Assembly (NCBI GenBank): GCA_027493885.1
Contig: JAOSJZ010000001.1
Location: forward strand, 3,218,622 to 3,282,621
DNA: 64,000 bases
Origin: Gaiella sp.
GTDB taxonomy: Bacteria; Actinomycetota; Thermoleophilia; Gaiellales; Gaiellaceae
Reading direction: 5' to 3'
The position numbers were made by a program, and so were the translations under genes. This document shows, piece by piece, positions 33,836 to 44,087 of the stretch; within the stretch, counting starts at the first letter, position 1, and each line of letters opens with the position of its first letter. Below the pieces are notes generated by a model, which made no database searches, was not told the origin of the DNA, and was given only the letters and a program-made list of their open reading frames with translations.

Positions 33836-35044
33836 CTACGCGCGGACTCGGATGACGAACGGCTTGCTGATCGGGGCACCGCTCTGCGAGAACGCGTACA
33901 GGTGCACACGGTAGGTGCCCTTCTCGAGGAGCGTTCCCGTGAGGCGGCCCGTCGTCTCGTCGAGATCGAGCCCGGGCGGGATGTCGCCGCTGATCGCGAA
34001 CTGGGCGGTTCGGGCGTCCTTCCCCCGCACGGGGATCTTCGCGGAGTACGGCCGGTTGACCTTCCCCTGCGGCAGTGTCTTGCCCTTCGCGAAGTCGAGC
34101 AGCGGCAGGATCGTGAAGCGCCAGGGCACGGACGCCTTGGCCCCGGCCGCGTCGGTCACGGTGACCGTGGACTCGAAGCGTCCCGCAAACGTCCCCGCGC
34201 CCGCGATCGCGCCCGTGGCCGTGTTCAGGGTGATCCCGGGCGGCATCGCGCCCGCGAACGAGAACGTGTAGGGCGCCCGGCCCCCAACCGCCTTGACCCC
34301 CGTGAGGAGCGAGGCGTTGACCAGCTTTTTCGCCGTCCAGCCGGTCGTCGGCGCCTTCTTGCCCGTGAGCGACTGCAGCTCGAGCGGTGCGATCACGAAG
34401 ATCGAGAGGCCTCTCGTGTCGCTCGTGCCGTTGCCGTTCGCCTGGACGGTGAAGCCGAAGGTGCCGCCCTGTGTGGGCGTGCCGGAGATGACGCCGTTCG
34501 AGGCGAGCGTCAGGCCGGGCGGAAGCGTGCCGCCGGCGAGCGTCCACGAGTTGACGGTGTCGCCCGATGCGGTGAGCCCCGGCGGGGCGTACGGCTGGTT
34601 GACGTTCGCGTCCGGAAGGCTCGGGGTCGTCACCGTCAGCTTGGGCTTCGGGGGAGCACCGGGATTGACGTTGATCGTGTACTGCTGGTCTGAGAAATAC
34701 CCGGGACTCTTGCCGCCTGTCCCGCAGGTGTATGTCACCTTGATGTAGAAGGTGAAGCTGCCGGCCTGGGTCGGGGCGCCGCGCGTAGCGCCCTCGTCGC
34801 TCGCCAGCGTGAGCCCGGGAGGAAATGCGCCCGAGTCCACGGAGAACGTCGGACAGCCGTCGCCAGGCTCCTTGAGCGCGAACGTGATGGAGTACGGCTG
34901 GCCGACGGTCGCCGTCGGGCAGAGCTTCGTGGGCTCGCCGCTGCACGGGCTGTCGGCGAAGTCGCCGGCCGGCGCGCTCGAGGCGAGGGTGAGGACCGCG
35001 AGACACGCGAGTGAGGCAAGGATGAGAACGCGGAAACGACGCAT
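33836..35044 (-). CDS. Secreted protein with repeated putative Ig (He_PIG-type) domains
   Basis: A 402-aa exported protein. The signal peptide is MRRFRVLILASLACLAVLTL ending near SSAPA. About four Ig-like repeats follow, each with the He_PIG pattern PxGLxL...G.I.GTPT..G.F.F.V: FPPGLTLASDEGATRGAPTQ, LPPGLTLASNGVISGTPTQG, MPPGITLNTATGAIAGAGTF, IPPGLDLDETTGRLTGTLLE. Such domains mediate adhesion or surface interactions; no catalytic domain is seen. ATG at 35044 with GGGAG upstream. It has its own terminator and is divergent from the oxidoreductase. Confidence 0.82.
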   Translation of the reverse strand: MRRFRVLILASLACLAVLTLASSAPAGDFADSPCSGEPTKLCPTATVGQPYSITFALKEPGDGCPTFSVDSGAFPPGLTLASDEGATRGAPTQAGSFTFYIKVTYTCGTGGKSPGYFSDQQYTINVNPGAPPKPKLTVTTPSLPDANVNQPYAPPGLTASGDTVNSWTLAGGTLPPGLTLASNGVISGTPTQGGTFGFTVQANGNGTSDTRGLSIFVIAPLELQSLTGKKAPTTGWTAKKLVNASLLTGVKAVGGRAPYTFSFAGAMPPGITLNTATGAIAGAGTFAGRFESTVTVTDAAGAKASVPWRFTILPLLDFAKGKTLPQGKVNRPYSAKIPVRGKDARTAQFAISGDIPPGLDLDETTGRLTGTLLEKGTYRVHLYAFSQSGAPISKPFVIRVRA

Positions 35045-35193
35045 TGAGCTCCCTTCGGTAGCAACGACCGGCGTCCTGCCGCGCGAGACGGTGTCAGGCC
35101 CCGGCCGGCACCTGGTCGACACACAAAGCCGCGCGGCAAGGTACCAGCGGTCTTGAAAGATTCCGTAAGGGTCGGACGGCGTAGGATCGTCCG

Positions 35194-36205
35194 GTGCCGA
35201 CGCGCTCACGGGAGATCCGGCTTGCCGCGCGCCCGCCGGGGCGCGCCCGTACCTTCCGACTTCGAGCTCCGCGAGGTCGAGCTTCCGGATCCCGCCGGCG
35301 GGGAGGTGCTCGTGCGGAACGCGTTCGTCTCCGTCGACCCGTACATGCGCGGGCGGATGAACGACGCGAACTCGTACGTGCCGCCGTTCGCGCTCGGCGA
35401 GCCGCTGCGCGGCGGCGCGGTCGGCCGGGTCGTCGCGTCGCGGAACGAGCGCTGGCCCGAGGGCACGTGGGTCGTCCACGACCTCGGCTGGCGGGAGGCC
35501 GCGCTCTCGGACGGCCGCGGCCTGCGCGCGGTGGATACGGCCGTCACGCCCGTCTCCACGGTGCTCGGCGTGCTCGGGATGCCGGGGCTCACGGCGTTCG
35601 TCGGCATCGTGGACATCGGCGAGGTGAAGGACGGCGACACGGTCTTCGTCTCCGGCGCCGCGGGCGCGGTCGGCAGCCTCGCCGCCCAGCTCGCGCGGCT
35701 TCGGGGCGCGCGGGTGATCGGCAGCGCGGGGACGCAGGAAAAGGTCGCCTGGCTCGAGGAGCTCGGGCTCGACGGCGTGTTCGACTACCACGAGCAGCCG
35801 GCGCGGGAGGCGCTCGGCGTGCTCGCTCCCGACGGTATCGACGTCTATTTCGACAACGTGGGCGGCGAGACGCTCGAGGCCGCGATCGGCGCGATGCGCC
35901 CGCACGGGAGGATCGTCGCCTGCGGGTCGATCTCGCGCTACAACGCGACCGAGGCGCTCCCCGGGCCGCGCAACCTGTTCCTCGTCGTGACGAGGAGGCT
36001 GCGGATGCAGGGGTTCCTCGTCTTCGACCATTACGATCGCTACCCGGCGTTCCTCGCCGAGGTCGGACCGCTGGTCGCGACCGGCGAGGTCCGCTACCGG
36101 GAGACCGTCGTCGACGGGATCGAGCGCGCGCCCGAGGCGTTCATCGGCCTGCTCGAGGGGGTCAACGTGGGGAAGATGCTCGTGCGCGTGGGGCCCGAGC
36201 CGTGA
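35194..36205 (+). CDS. NADP-dependent medium-chain oxidoreductase (2-alkenal reductase/CurA type), probable N-terminal frameshift
   Basis: Zinc-independent MDR-family reductase of about 335 aa (prostaglandin reductase / YncB / CurA group) reducing activated double bonds with NADPH. Visible are FELREVELPDPAGGEVLVRN, VSVDPYMRGRMND, the nucleotide fold VFVSGAAGAVGSLAAQLARL and GIDVYFDNVGGETLEAAIGA. The natural N-terminus (MPTRSREIRLAARP) is read from GTG 35194 in the neighbouring frame and joins the main frame after one extra base around 35232-35242. The in-frame alternative start at 35153 gives an unrelated Arg-rich leader. Nothing else is recognised in the 149-nt gap upstream. Confidence 0.8.
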
Positions 36206-36321
36206 GGCGCTACCTCTGCCGGGTGCTCGGCCACCGGGTGCCGGAGGCGCGACGGTTCTTCCTCACCCAGCGGCGCGCCCGCTGCACGCGATGCGGCAGA
36301 CGGGTCCGGATCAACCGCTGA
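36202..36321 (+). CDS. Small zinc-ribbon-like protein (DUF1660-like)
   Basis: A 39-aa basic protein, MRRYLCRVLGHRVPEARRFF then LTQRRARCTRCGRRVRINR. CRVLGH plus CTRCG forms a C-x4-H...C-x2-C zinc-ribbon pattern as in DUF1660-like mini-proteins. GTG at 36202 overlaps the oxidoreductase stop (GTGA), so it is translationally coupled. Function unknown. Confidence 0.6.
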   Translation: MRRYLCRVLGHRVPEARRFFLTQRRARCTRCGRRVRINR

Positions 36322-36413
36322 GCGCGGCGCTCCGCGGAGCGAGGCGAGGTGCTCGCCAAGGGCGTCCGGCCCGCTCTGCGAGCTGTGCCCGCCGAAGGTC
36401 TCGTCCACGGCGC

Positions 36414-37619
36414 TCACACGCGCGCGGCCTCCACGTACGCCCGCACCAGAGCGTGGTCCTTGACCCCCGGGGCCGTCTCGAGCGCAGAGGAGGCGTCAAC
36501 CGCCCACGGCCGGACCGCCGCTATCGCCTCGGCGACGTTCTCGGGCCCGAGGCCGCCGGCGAGGACGATCCGGTTGGCCCCGCGCTCGGCCCCGGAACTG
36601 GGTGTCCGACCGAAGCCGGACACCAGCTGCGCCGCGCGTTGCCAATGAGTCGCATCCTCTTCTCCCCAGGGCAGGTCGAGGAGGCGCGCTACCGGCTCGC
36701 CGTGGCGGTAGACGGTCGCCTCGCGGCCGCGCACCTTGCCCTGCTCGACCGTGTGCACCTGGTCGAGATCGGCGTCGCTCGCGCCGGCCTTGCCGACCCA
36801 GACCGCGACGGACAGCGTCTCCTCCGGCACCGGGAGGACACGCCCGGCCGCGCGGGGGCTCTCGGGCGCGAGCACGAACCCGAGTAGGTCGGCCCCCGCG
36901 TCGGCGGCCACCGCGACGTCCTCCTCGCGCGTCAGTCCGCACACCTTGACGAGCGGCCGCGACAAGAGCTCGGCGAGCTTCGCCGCGGGATCGGCCGCGC
37001 GCATCAGCGCCGAGCCGACGAGGATCGCGTCCGCGCCGGCGAGCTCGGCGGCCGCGCCCTGCGCGCGCGAGGCGATTCCGGACTCGGCGACGACGACGCG
37101 GCCCGACGGGATGCTCGCCACGAGCTCGAGCTGGGAGGCACGGTCGACGGCGAACGTCGAGAGGTCGCGCGCGTTGACGCCGATCACGGGTGCGTCGAGC
37201 GCGACGGCACGCGCGAGCTCGGCCGCGTCGTGCGCCTCGACGAGCGCGTCCAGGCCGAGGCGTGCGGCCTCGCCCAGGAGTCGCCGCACGGTCTCGTCGT
37301 CGAGATCGCGGAGGAGCAGGAGCAGGGCGTCGGCGCCTGCCTCCTGCGCCGCGCGGAGGTGCTCGGACGTCGAGAAGAAGCCCTTCGCCAGGAGCGGCGC
37401 GTCGGTCGCGGCGCGCGCCGCCCGGAGATCGTCCCACGTGCCGCCGAAGCGCTCGTCGACGAGGACGGAGATCGCCGCCGCTCCGGCGGCCGCGTACGCC
37501 GGTGCGATCCGGGACGGGTCGGCCCCGGGGCGGAGCTCCCCCGCCGACGGCGAGCGGCGCTTGATCTCCGCGATCGCGCCGAGACCCGGTTGCCGGAGTG
37601 CGTCCTCGAAGCGCCCCAT
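36414..37619 (-). CDS. trpCF: Bifunctional indole-3-glycerol-phosphate synthase / phosphoribosylanthranilate isomerase
   Basis: Fusion enzyme of 401 aa catalysing two consecutive tryptophan-biosynthesis steps (PRA isomerisation and indole ring closure). TrpC occupies residues about 1-216: IAEIKRRSPSAGELRPGADP, LAKGFFSTSEHLRAAQEAGA, IGVNARDLSTF and VAESGIASRAQ. The usual first 40 or so residues of TrpC are missing. TrpF is at about 220-401: LVKVCGLTREEDVAVAADAG, GADLLGFVLAPESPRAAG and IVLAGGLGPENVAEAI. A family-A REP repeat (36601-36624) lies in frame inside the TrpF half and encodes VSGFGRTPS. Last gene of the trp operon; its ATG shares one base with the trpD stop. Confidence 0.93.
   Translation of the reverse strand: MGRFEDALRQPGLGAIAEIKRRSPSAGELRPGADPSRIAPAYAAAGAAAISVLVDERFGGTWDDLRAARAATDAPLLAKGFFSTSEHLRAAQEAGADALLLLLRDLDDETVRRLLGEAARLGLDALVEAHDAAELARAVALDAPVIGVNARDLSTFAVDRASQLELVASIPSGRVVVAESGIASRAQGAAAELAGADAILVGSALMRAADPAAKLAELLSRPLVKVCGLTREEDVAVAADAGADLLGFVLAPESPRAAGRVLPVPEETLSVAVWVGKAGASDADLDQVHTVEQGKVRGREATVYRHGEPVARLLDLPWGEEDATHWQRAAQLVSGFGRTPSSGAERGANRIVLAGGLGPENVAEAIAAVRPWAVDASSALETAPGVKDHALVRAYVEAARV
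36601..36624. repeat. REP family A copy inside the trpCF coding sequence
   Basis: A palindrome with arms GGTGTCCG and CGGACACC around ACCGAAGC. It differs from the intergenic family-A copy at 39216 only by two compensating T-to-C changes, so the stem is preserved. It sits in frame between the TrpF strands and does not create a stop. Confidence 0.75.
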
Positions 37620-38634
37620 CAGGTCGCTCCCCGCGAAAAAGACGCAAGCTCGTCGAGCCGGGTGGCAGCCGCGCCGGAGTCGAGCGTCTCCCGCGCGATG
37701 CCGAGCCCCTCGCGCAGGTCGCGGGCGTGGCCGCCCGCGGCGATCCCTCCGGCGGCGTTCAGCAGCACTGCGTCGCGCTTCGGTCCCCTGCCTCGACCGG
37801 CGAGGATCTCCCGGATCTCGGCGGCGTTCTCGGCCGGGGTGCCGCCGGTCAACGACGCTGGGTCGGACGGCTCGATGCCGAGCTCGGCGGGATCGATCAC
37901 CCGTTGACGGACGTCTCCCTCGACGACCTCGCAGACCTCGTTGGGGCCGCAGGGCGAGAGCTCGTCGATGCTCCCGAAGCCATGGACGACGAACGCGTGC
38001 CGTGTCTCGAGCTGCGCAAGCGCGTCTGCGACGATACGTACCAGGGGGGCGGCGTAGACGCCGAACACGCCCGCGCGCGCGCCGGCGGGATTCGTCAGCG
38101 GGCCGAGGACGTTGAAGATCGTCCGCGTGCCGAGCTCTCGGCGGACAGGGGCGGCATGGCGCATCGCCGGGTGGTGCGACGGCGCGAACATGAACCCGAA
38201 CCCGTAGCGGTCGATCGACTCGGCGATCCGCTCGGGCTCCTGGTCGAGCTCGAAGCCAAGGGCCTCGAGCACGTCGGCAGAGCCCGAGGCCGAGCTGACC
38301 GCGCGGTTGCCGTGCTTTGCCACGGCGGCGCCCGCGGCGGCGGCGACGATCGCGGCCGCCGTCGAGATGTTGAGCGTGCGGCCGCCGTCGCCTCCCGTCC
38401 CGACGACGTCGACCACGTCCGACCGCTTCGGCTGGACCGGAAGAACGTGGTCGCGCATCGCCTCGGCACAGCCCGCGATCTCGTCGGCCGTCTCGCCCTT
38501 CGTCCGGAGCGCCATCAGGAAGCCGGCGATCTGTGCCTGCGTGGCATCGCCGGCCATGATCCCCGCCATCGCCTCGCGTGCCTCGGCGCGGGTGAGATCG
38601 CGCCCGTCGGCGACCTCGGCGATGGCGCGCGTGA

Positions 38635-38638
<4 letters not shown>
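37619..38638 (-). CDS. trpD: Anthranilate phosphoribosyltransferase
   Basis: Transfers phosphoribose from PRPP to anthranilate; 339 aa, homodimeric cytoplasmic enzyme. The PRPP-binding motif is VVGTGGDGGRTLNISTAAAI, the anthranilate site includes VAKHGNRAVSSASGSADVLE, and FGFMFAPSHHPAMRHAAPVR and TIFNVLGPLTNPAG are family hallmarks. The GTG at 38638 overlaps the trpG stop (GTGA) and the stop shares a base with the trpCF start, so all four genes are one translationally coupled operon. Intact. Confidence 0.95.
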
Positions 38639-39192
<554 letters not shown>

Positions 39193-39215
39193 GAGACGGC
39201 TGCCTTCGCCGGTTG

Positions 39216-39289
39216 GTGTCCGACTGAAGTCGGACACAAATTCGCGCTGCACGCGCCCCACACCTGGTGTCCGACTTCAGTCGGACACC
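39216..39289. repeat. REP family A, inverted pair between trpE and trpG
   Basis: Copy A2 (39216-39237) has arms GTGTCCGACT and AGTCGGACAC with spacer GA. Copy A3 (39266-39289) has arms GGTGTCCGACT and AGTCGGACACC with spacer TC. The spacers are complementary, so the two copies are inverted with respect to each other. They are intercistronic in the trp operon and could act as mRNA hairpins. Confidence 0.82.
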
Positions 39290-39316
39290 TGCGCCTGCCG
39301 TGTGCCTTCGCCCGGC

Positions 39317-40582
39317 TCATGTCCGTACCGCGCTCTCCCGCTCCGCGAGATCGATCGCCGCCTCCAGCGCGGCGAGCTTGCGCAGGCACTCCTCGTGCTC
39401 GGAGGCCGGGTCCGAGTCCGCGACGACACCCGCGCCCGCCTGCAGGTGGGCGACGCCGTCGCGCATGACGATGCTCCGAAGCGTGATACAGGCATCCATG
39501 GTGCCGTCCGGGAGGGAGTACAGCACGGCGCCGCCGTACGGCCCTCGCCGGAATCCCTCGAGCTCGGAGATCAGCTGCATGGCCCGGACCTTCGGCGCGC
39601 CGCTCACCGTGCCGGCGGGGAAGCACGCGCGCAGGACGTCGAACGACGTGACGCCCTCGCGGATCTCGCCCACCACCTCCGACACGAGATGGGACACGTG
39701 CGAGAACCGCTCCACCTCCATGCTGCGGGCAATATGCACCGTTCCGGCGCGGCAGACGCGCGAGAGGTCGTTGCGCCCGAGGTCGACGAGCATCACGTGC
39801 TCGGCCCGGTCCTTCTCGGAGGAGAGCAGGCGCTCGGCGTCTCCCTCCGTGGGGTCGGTCGTTCCTGCGATCGGGCAGAGGCTCGCGCGGCCGTCCTCGC
39901 ACGCGACGAGTCGCTCCGGGGACGAACCGACGAGCGCGATGCCGTCGAGCTCGAGGAGAAAGAGGTACGGCGAGGGGTTGATGCGGCGGAGCGCGCGGTA
40001 GACGTCGAGCGGCGACGCGGAGGTCGGGCGCTCGGCGAGCTGCGACGGCACGCACTGGAAGACGTCGCCGGCGACGATATGACGCTTCACTGCACGCACC
40101 ATCTCCTCGTAGCGCTCGCGCTCGGGGAAGCGCCGCAGCGGGCCGGCGGAGGCGCGGGGCTCGCGCTGCCACGGGATGCCCGCCTCGAGGCGTCCTTCGA
40201 TCTCGTCGGGGTCGCCGGCGAGCACCTCGGCGGTACCGGCGCCGTGGTCGAACCGCACGAGCGTCTCGGCGACGACGAGGCGGCTCTCGGGAAACCCGGG
40301 CCCGTCGGCCGGCAGCTCTACTGTCGGCTCGAGCGCGTTCACATGGTCGTACGCCAGGTAGCCCACGACCGGTAGGCCGAGCGCCTCCGCCTCGTCGAAC
40401 GTCACGAGCCGCGACCCGGCCCCCATCCAGGAGCTCCGGCCGAGCCGTCCGCGCTCCACCGACTCGAGCAGGAAGCTCGCGGTGCCCATGACGCGTAGCC
40501 GCAGGTACGCGCCGAGCGGCGTGAGCAGGTCGGTCGAGACGGTGGCGAGCGGACGCACGGGGGAGAACGAGATTACGCGCAC
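39317..40582 (-). CDS. trpE: Anthranilate synthase component I
   Basis: Converts chorismate and ammonia to anthranilate; 421 aa, a shorter form than the 500-aa enterobacterial protein. Chorismate-binding domain motifs are SPYLFLLELDGIALVGSSPE, LCPIAGTTDPTEGDAERLLS, EHVMLVDLGRNDLSRVCRAG, FPAGTVSGAPKVRAMQLISE and LQAGAGVVADSDPASEHEEC. The feedback-site N-terminus starts VSTDLLTPLGAYLRL. The GTG start at 40582 is divergent from the thiolase. First gene of the operon trpE-trpG-trpD-trpCF. trpB and trpA are not in the window. No leader peptide or attenuator is seen in the 48-nt gap. Confidence 0.95.
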   Translation of the reverse strand: MRVISFSPVRPLATVSTDLLTPLGAYLRLRVMGTASFLLESVERGRLGRSSWMGAGSRLVTFDEAEALGLPVVGYLAYDHVNALEPTVELPADGPGFPESRLVVAETLVRFDHGAGTAEVLAGDPDEIEGRLEAGIPWQREPRASAGPLRRFPERERYEEMVRAVKRHIVAGDVFQCVPSQLAERPTSASPLDVYRALRRINPSPYLFLLELDGIALVGSSPERLVACEDGRASLCPIAGTTDPTEGDAERLLSSEKDRAEHVMLVDLGRNDLSRVCRAGTVHIARSMEVERFSHVSHLVSEVVGEIREGVTSFDVLRACFPAGTVSGAPKVRAMQLISELEGFRRGPYGGAVLYSLPDGTMDACITLRSIVMRDGVAHLQAGAGVVADSDPASEHEECLRKLAALEAAIDLAERESAVRT

Positions 40583-40630
40583 GAGCCCGGTGCGGCGCGT
40601 GAATGAACGTCCTTGGCTAGGCTGATTGAT

Positions 40631-41782
<1,152 letters not shown>

Positions 41783-41783
41783 G

Positions 41784-42281
41784 CTGCTCCGCGCCGCGCT
41801 CGCCGCCGCCTCCGCCGCGCTTCTCCTCGCACCCGGCGCGCTCGCGCTCGCGTGCCCCAACGTCCCGCTCGACGAGCGCCTGGCGGAGGTGGACGCGGCG
41901 TTCGTCGGTCGCGTCACGGAGGAGCGCGCGGTGCGGGACGGGCTCGTCTACCGGTTCGTCGTCGACCAGAACGTCAAGGGGCCGGTCGGCCGCGAGGTCG
42001 AGGTGCGCTCGGCGGGGCGGCTCGTCGACGCGACCGACCGGCCGATCGTCCACGACGAGGCGCTCGGCGTCCTCGCGAACCTGCGCGGCGCGGAGCTGGT
42101 CACGACGTCCTGCCTCCTGAGCGACCCGGGGACGCTGCTCGCGACGAGCGACGAGCCGCGGGGCAACGCGATCAAGATCGTCGTCGGGCTCGTGATCCTC
42201 GCCGCCGCCGTCGCCTACTCGATTAGGCGGCTGCGGCACCGGCAGGCCGAGCTCGCGGCCCGCGGTAGGCTCGACCGGTGA
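41784..42281 (+). CDS. Membrane-anchored extracytoplasmic protein, start unresolved
   Basis: About 165 aa. A signal-like hydrophobic N-terminus ([20 protein letters not shown]) is followed by an extracytoplasmic region with the pattern [39 protein letters not shown], reminiscent of NTR/TIMP-like domains. A C-terminal helix ([20 protein letters not shown]) completes it. No ATG, GTG or TTG exists in frame near the beginning, so either translation starts at CTG 41784 or a base is missing near the thiolase stop. The stop overlaps the next gene by GTGA, supporting that this is a real coding region. Function unknown. Confidence 0.55.
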   Translation: MLRAALAAASAALLLAPGALALACPNVPLDERLAEVDAAFVGRVTEERAVRDGLVYRFVVDQNVKGPVGREVEVRSAGRLVDATDRPIVHDEALGVLANLRGAELVTTSCLLSDPGTLLATSDEPRGNAIKIVVGLVILAAAVAYSIRRLRHRQAELAARGRLDR

Positions 42282-43111
42282 GCTTCGAGCGAGTCCTCGT
42301 CGTCGGCGCCGGGCAGATGGGTGCCGGCATCGCGCAGGTCGTCGCGGCCTCCGGGAGGGAGGTCCTCCTGCACGATACGCTCGAGGGGGCGGTCGAGCGC
42401 GGTCTGCAGACGATCGAGCGCAGCCTCGGCAAGCTCCACGAGAAGGGCGGGCCCGAGCCCGAGCCCGTCCTCGCACGGATCACGCCGGTCGACGGCCTTG
42501 CCGAGGCGGAGCTGATGATCGAGGCGATCGTCGAGAACGTCGAGGCGAAGAAGGAGCTCTTCCGTCTGGCCGACCAGGCGCTTCCGGCCGGAGCGATCCT
42601 CGCCTCGAACACGTCCTCGATCCCGATCACCGAGCTGGCAGCCGCGACGTCGCGCCCGGGCCGGGTGATCGGTATGCACTTCTTCAATCCCGTGCCCGTG
42701 CTCGCGCTCGTCGAGGTGATCCGCGCCGACCAGACCTCCGACGAGACCGCGGAGGCGATCGTCGCTCTCGCTCGCGAGCTCGGCAAGACGCCCGCCGAGG
42801 CGAACGACTTCCCCGGCTTCGTCTCGAACCGGATCCTCATGCCCTTCATCAACGAGGCCGCCTATGCGGTGATGGAGAGCGTCGCGGAGCCCGAGGCGAT
42901 CGACACCGTTGCGAAGCTCGGCTTCGCGCACCCCATGGGGCCGCTCGCTCTCGCCGATCTGATCGGGCTCGACACGTGCGTCGCGATCATGGACGTGCTC
43001 CACCACGGGCTCGGCGACCCGAAGTACGCGCCGTGCCCGCTCCTCCGCCGTCACGTCGCAGCCGGCAGGCTCGGGCGGAAGTCCGGCCGCGGCTTCTACG
43101 ACTACGCCTGA
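42278..43111 (+). CDS. 3-hydroxybutyryl-CoA dehydrogenase
   Basis: NAD(P)-dependent 3-hydroxyacyl-CoA dehydrogenase, 277 aa, in the beta-oxidation/butyrate or PHB-type route. The Rossmann motif is [20 protein letters not shown]. Catalytic segments are [36 protein letters not shown] (His) and [20 protein letters not shown]-terminal dimerisation domain [18 protein letters not shown] overlaps the upstream stop. Works with thiolase (40631) and acyl-CoA dehydrogenase (44088). Confidence 0.94.
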   Translation: MSFERVLVVGAGQMGAGIAQVVAASGREVLLHDTLEGAVERGLQTIERSLGKLHEKGGPEPEPVLARITPVDGLAEAELMIEAIVENVEAKKELFRLADQALPAGAILASNTSSIPITELAAATSRPGRVIGMHFFNPVPVLALVEVIRADQTSDETAEAIVALARELGKTPAEANDFPGFVSNRILMPFINEAAYAVMESVAEPEAIDTVAKLGFAHPMGPLALADLIGLDTCVAIMDVLHHGLGDPKYAPCPLLRRHVAAGRLGRKSGRGFYDYA

Positions 43112-43115
43112 CCCC

Positions 43116-44078
43116 GTGGACTCGCTCGTCCGCGCCGGGCTCGGGGCGTACGAGACGCCGGACCGTGACTTCGTCGAGCAGGCCTTCCGGGACGTTCTCC
43201 GCCGGCCGCCCGAGGACGAGGCGCTCGAGCGGGCGCTCGCCAAGCTCGCGAACGGAACGCTCTCGCGGGCGACGTTTCTCCACGAGCTGACGACGGCGCC
43301 GGAAGCGGCGCGGATCCGCGAGCTCGACGACGCCGTCGCCCTCGGCCTCGCTGCCAGGGCACGCGGCGAGCGCCTCGCCTGGTTGCGGGCGCCTGCCGGC
43401 ACCGACGAGCGGGTTGTCGAGATCCCGTGGGTGCTCTCGCGGCTCGTCTCTGCGGGGCGGGTGCTCGAGGTCGGCTACGCGTTCGCGGAGGCGCCGTACC
43501 TCGTGGCGCTGCTGCGCTCCGGGGTGGAGCTCGTGGGAGTCGACCTCGCCGAGCGCGACGTCGAGGGGATGGAGCGACTCGTCGGGGACGTGCGGGCGCT
43601 ACCGCTGCCCGACCGGAGCATCGACCAGGCGCTGCTCGTCTCGACGCTCGAGCACGTCGGCGCCGACAACACGGGGTACGGCCTCGCCGCCGAGAGCGAC
43701 CCGGCCTCGCGGGCCGGCGCGCTCCGCGAGCTCGCGCGGGTGCTCCGGCCGGGTGGAACGCTGCTCGTGACGGTGCCGCTCGGCGAGCCGGGCGACCAGG
43801 GCTGGTTCCGGCTCGACGACGTTCGCGGCTGGACCCGCCTCTTCGCCTCGGCGGGGCTCTTCGTGGAGGAGCAGGAGGCGTACGAGCTGGGCGCGGAAGG
43901 CTGGGCGGCAGCACCCGTCTTCCACGCGGACGGCGTCGGCTACGGCGATCGCGGCCCGGCCGCGTCGGCCGTCCTCTGCACAGAGCTCTCGGCCGGCCGC
44001 CTTCGCAGGCTCGCGACGCCGGACGGCCTCTCGCGGACCGTGAGGCGGCGGCTGCGACCGTTCCGCCACCGCCCCTAG
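43116..44078 (+). CDS. Class I SAM-dependent methyltransferase with DUF4214-like N-terminus
   Basis: About 320 aa. An N-terminal helical segment FVEQAFRDVLRRPPEDEALE resembles DUF4214. The methyltransferase core has motif I VLEVGYAFAEAPYLVALL and ELVGVDLAERDVEGME, then SIDQALLVSTLEHVG and ELARVLRPGGTLLVTVPLGE. Such pairings are common in glycan or polysaccharide modification genes. It is placed between two fatty-acid/butyrate enzymes, but a metabolic link is not evident. GTG start 4 nt after the previous stop. Confidence 0.78.
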   Translation: MDSLVRAGLGAYETPDRDFVEQAFRDVLRRPPEDEALERALAKLANGTLSRATFLHELTTAPEAARIRELDDAVALGLAARARGERLAWLRAPAGTDERVVEIPWVLSRLVSAGRVLEVGYAFAEAPYLVALLRSGVELVGVDLAERDVEGMERLVGDVRALPLPDRSIDQALLVSTLEHVGADNTGYGLAAESDPASRAGALRELARVLRPGGTLLVTVPLGEPGDQGWFRLDDVRGWTRLFASAGLFVEEQEAYELGAEGWAAAPVFHADGVGYGDRGPAASAVLCTELSAGRLRRLATPDGLSRTVRRRLRPFRHRP

Positions 44079-44087
44079 ACTGCCGCC

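Noticed and set aside
35088-35136. GGTGTCAGGCCCCGGCC...GACAC upstream of the oxidoreductase as another REP copy
   Set aside because: Similarity to families A and B is limited to a few bases and the arms do not pair convincingly.
42215-43402. Long minus-strand frame opposite the 3-hydroxybutyryl-CoA dehydrogenase
   Set aside because: Antisense shadow; the plus strand carries the complete enzyme with catalytic motifs.
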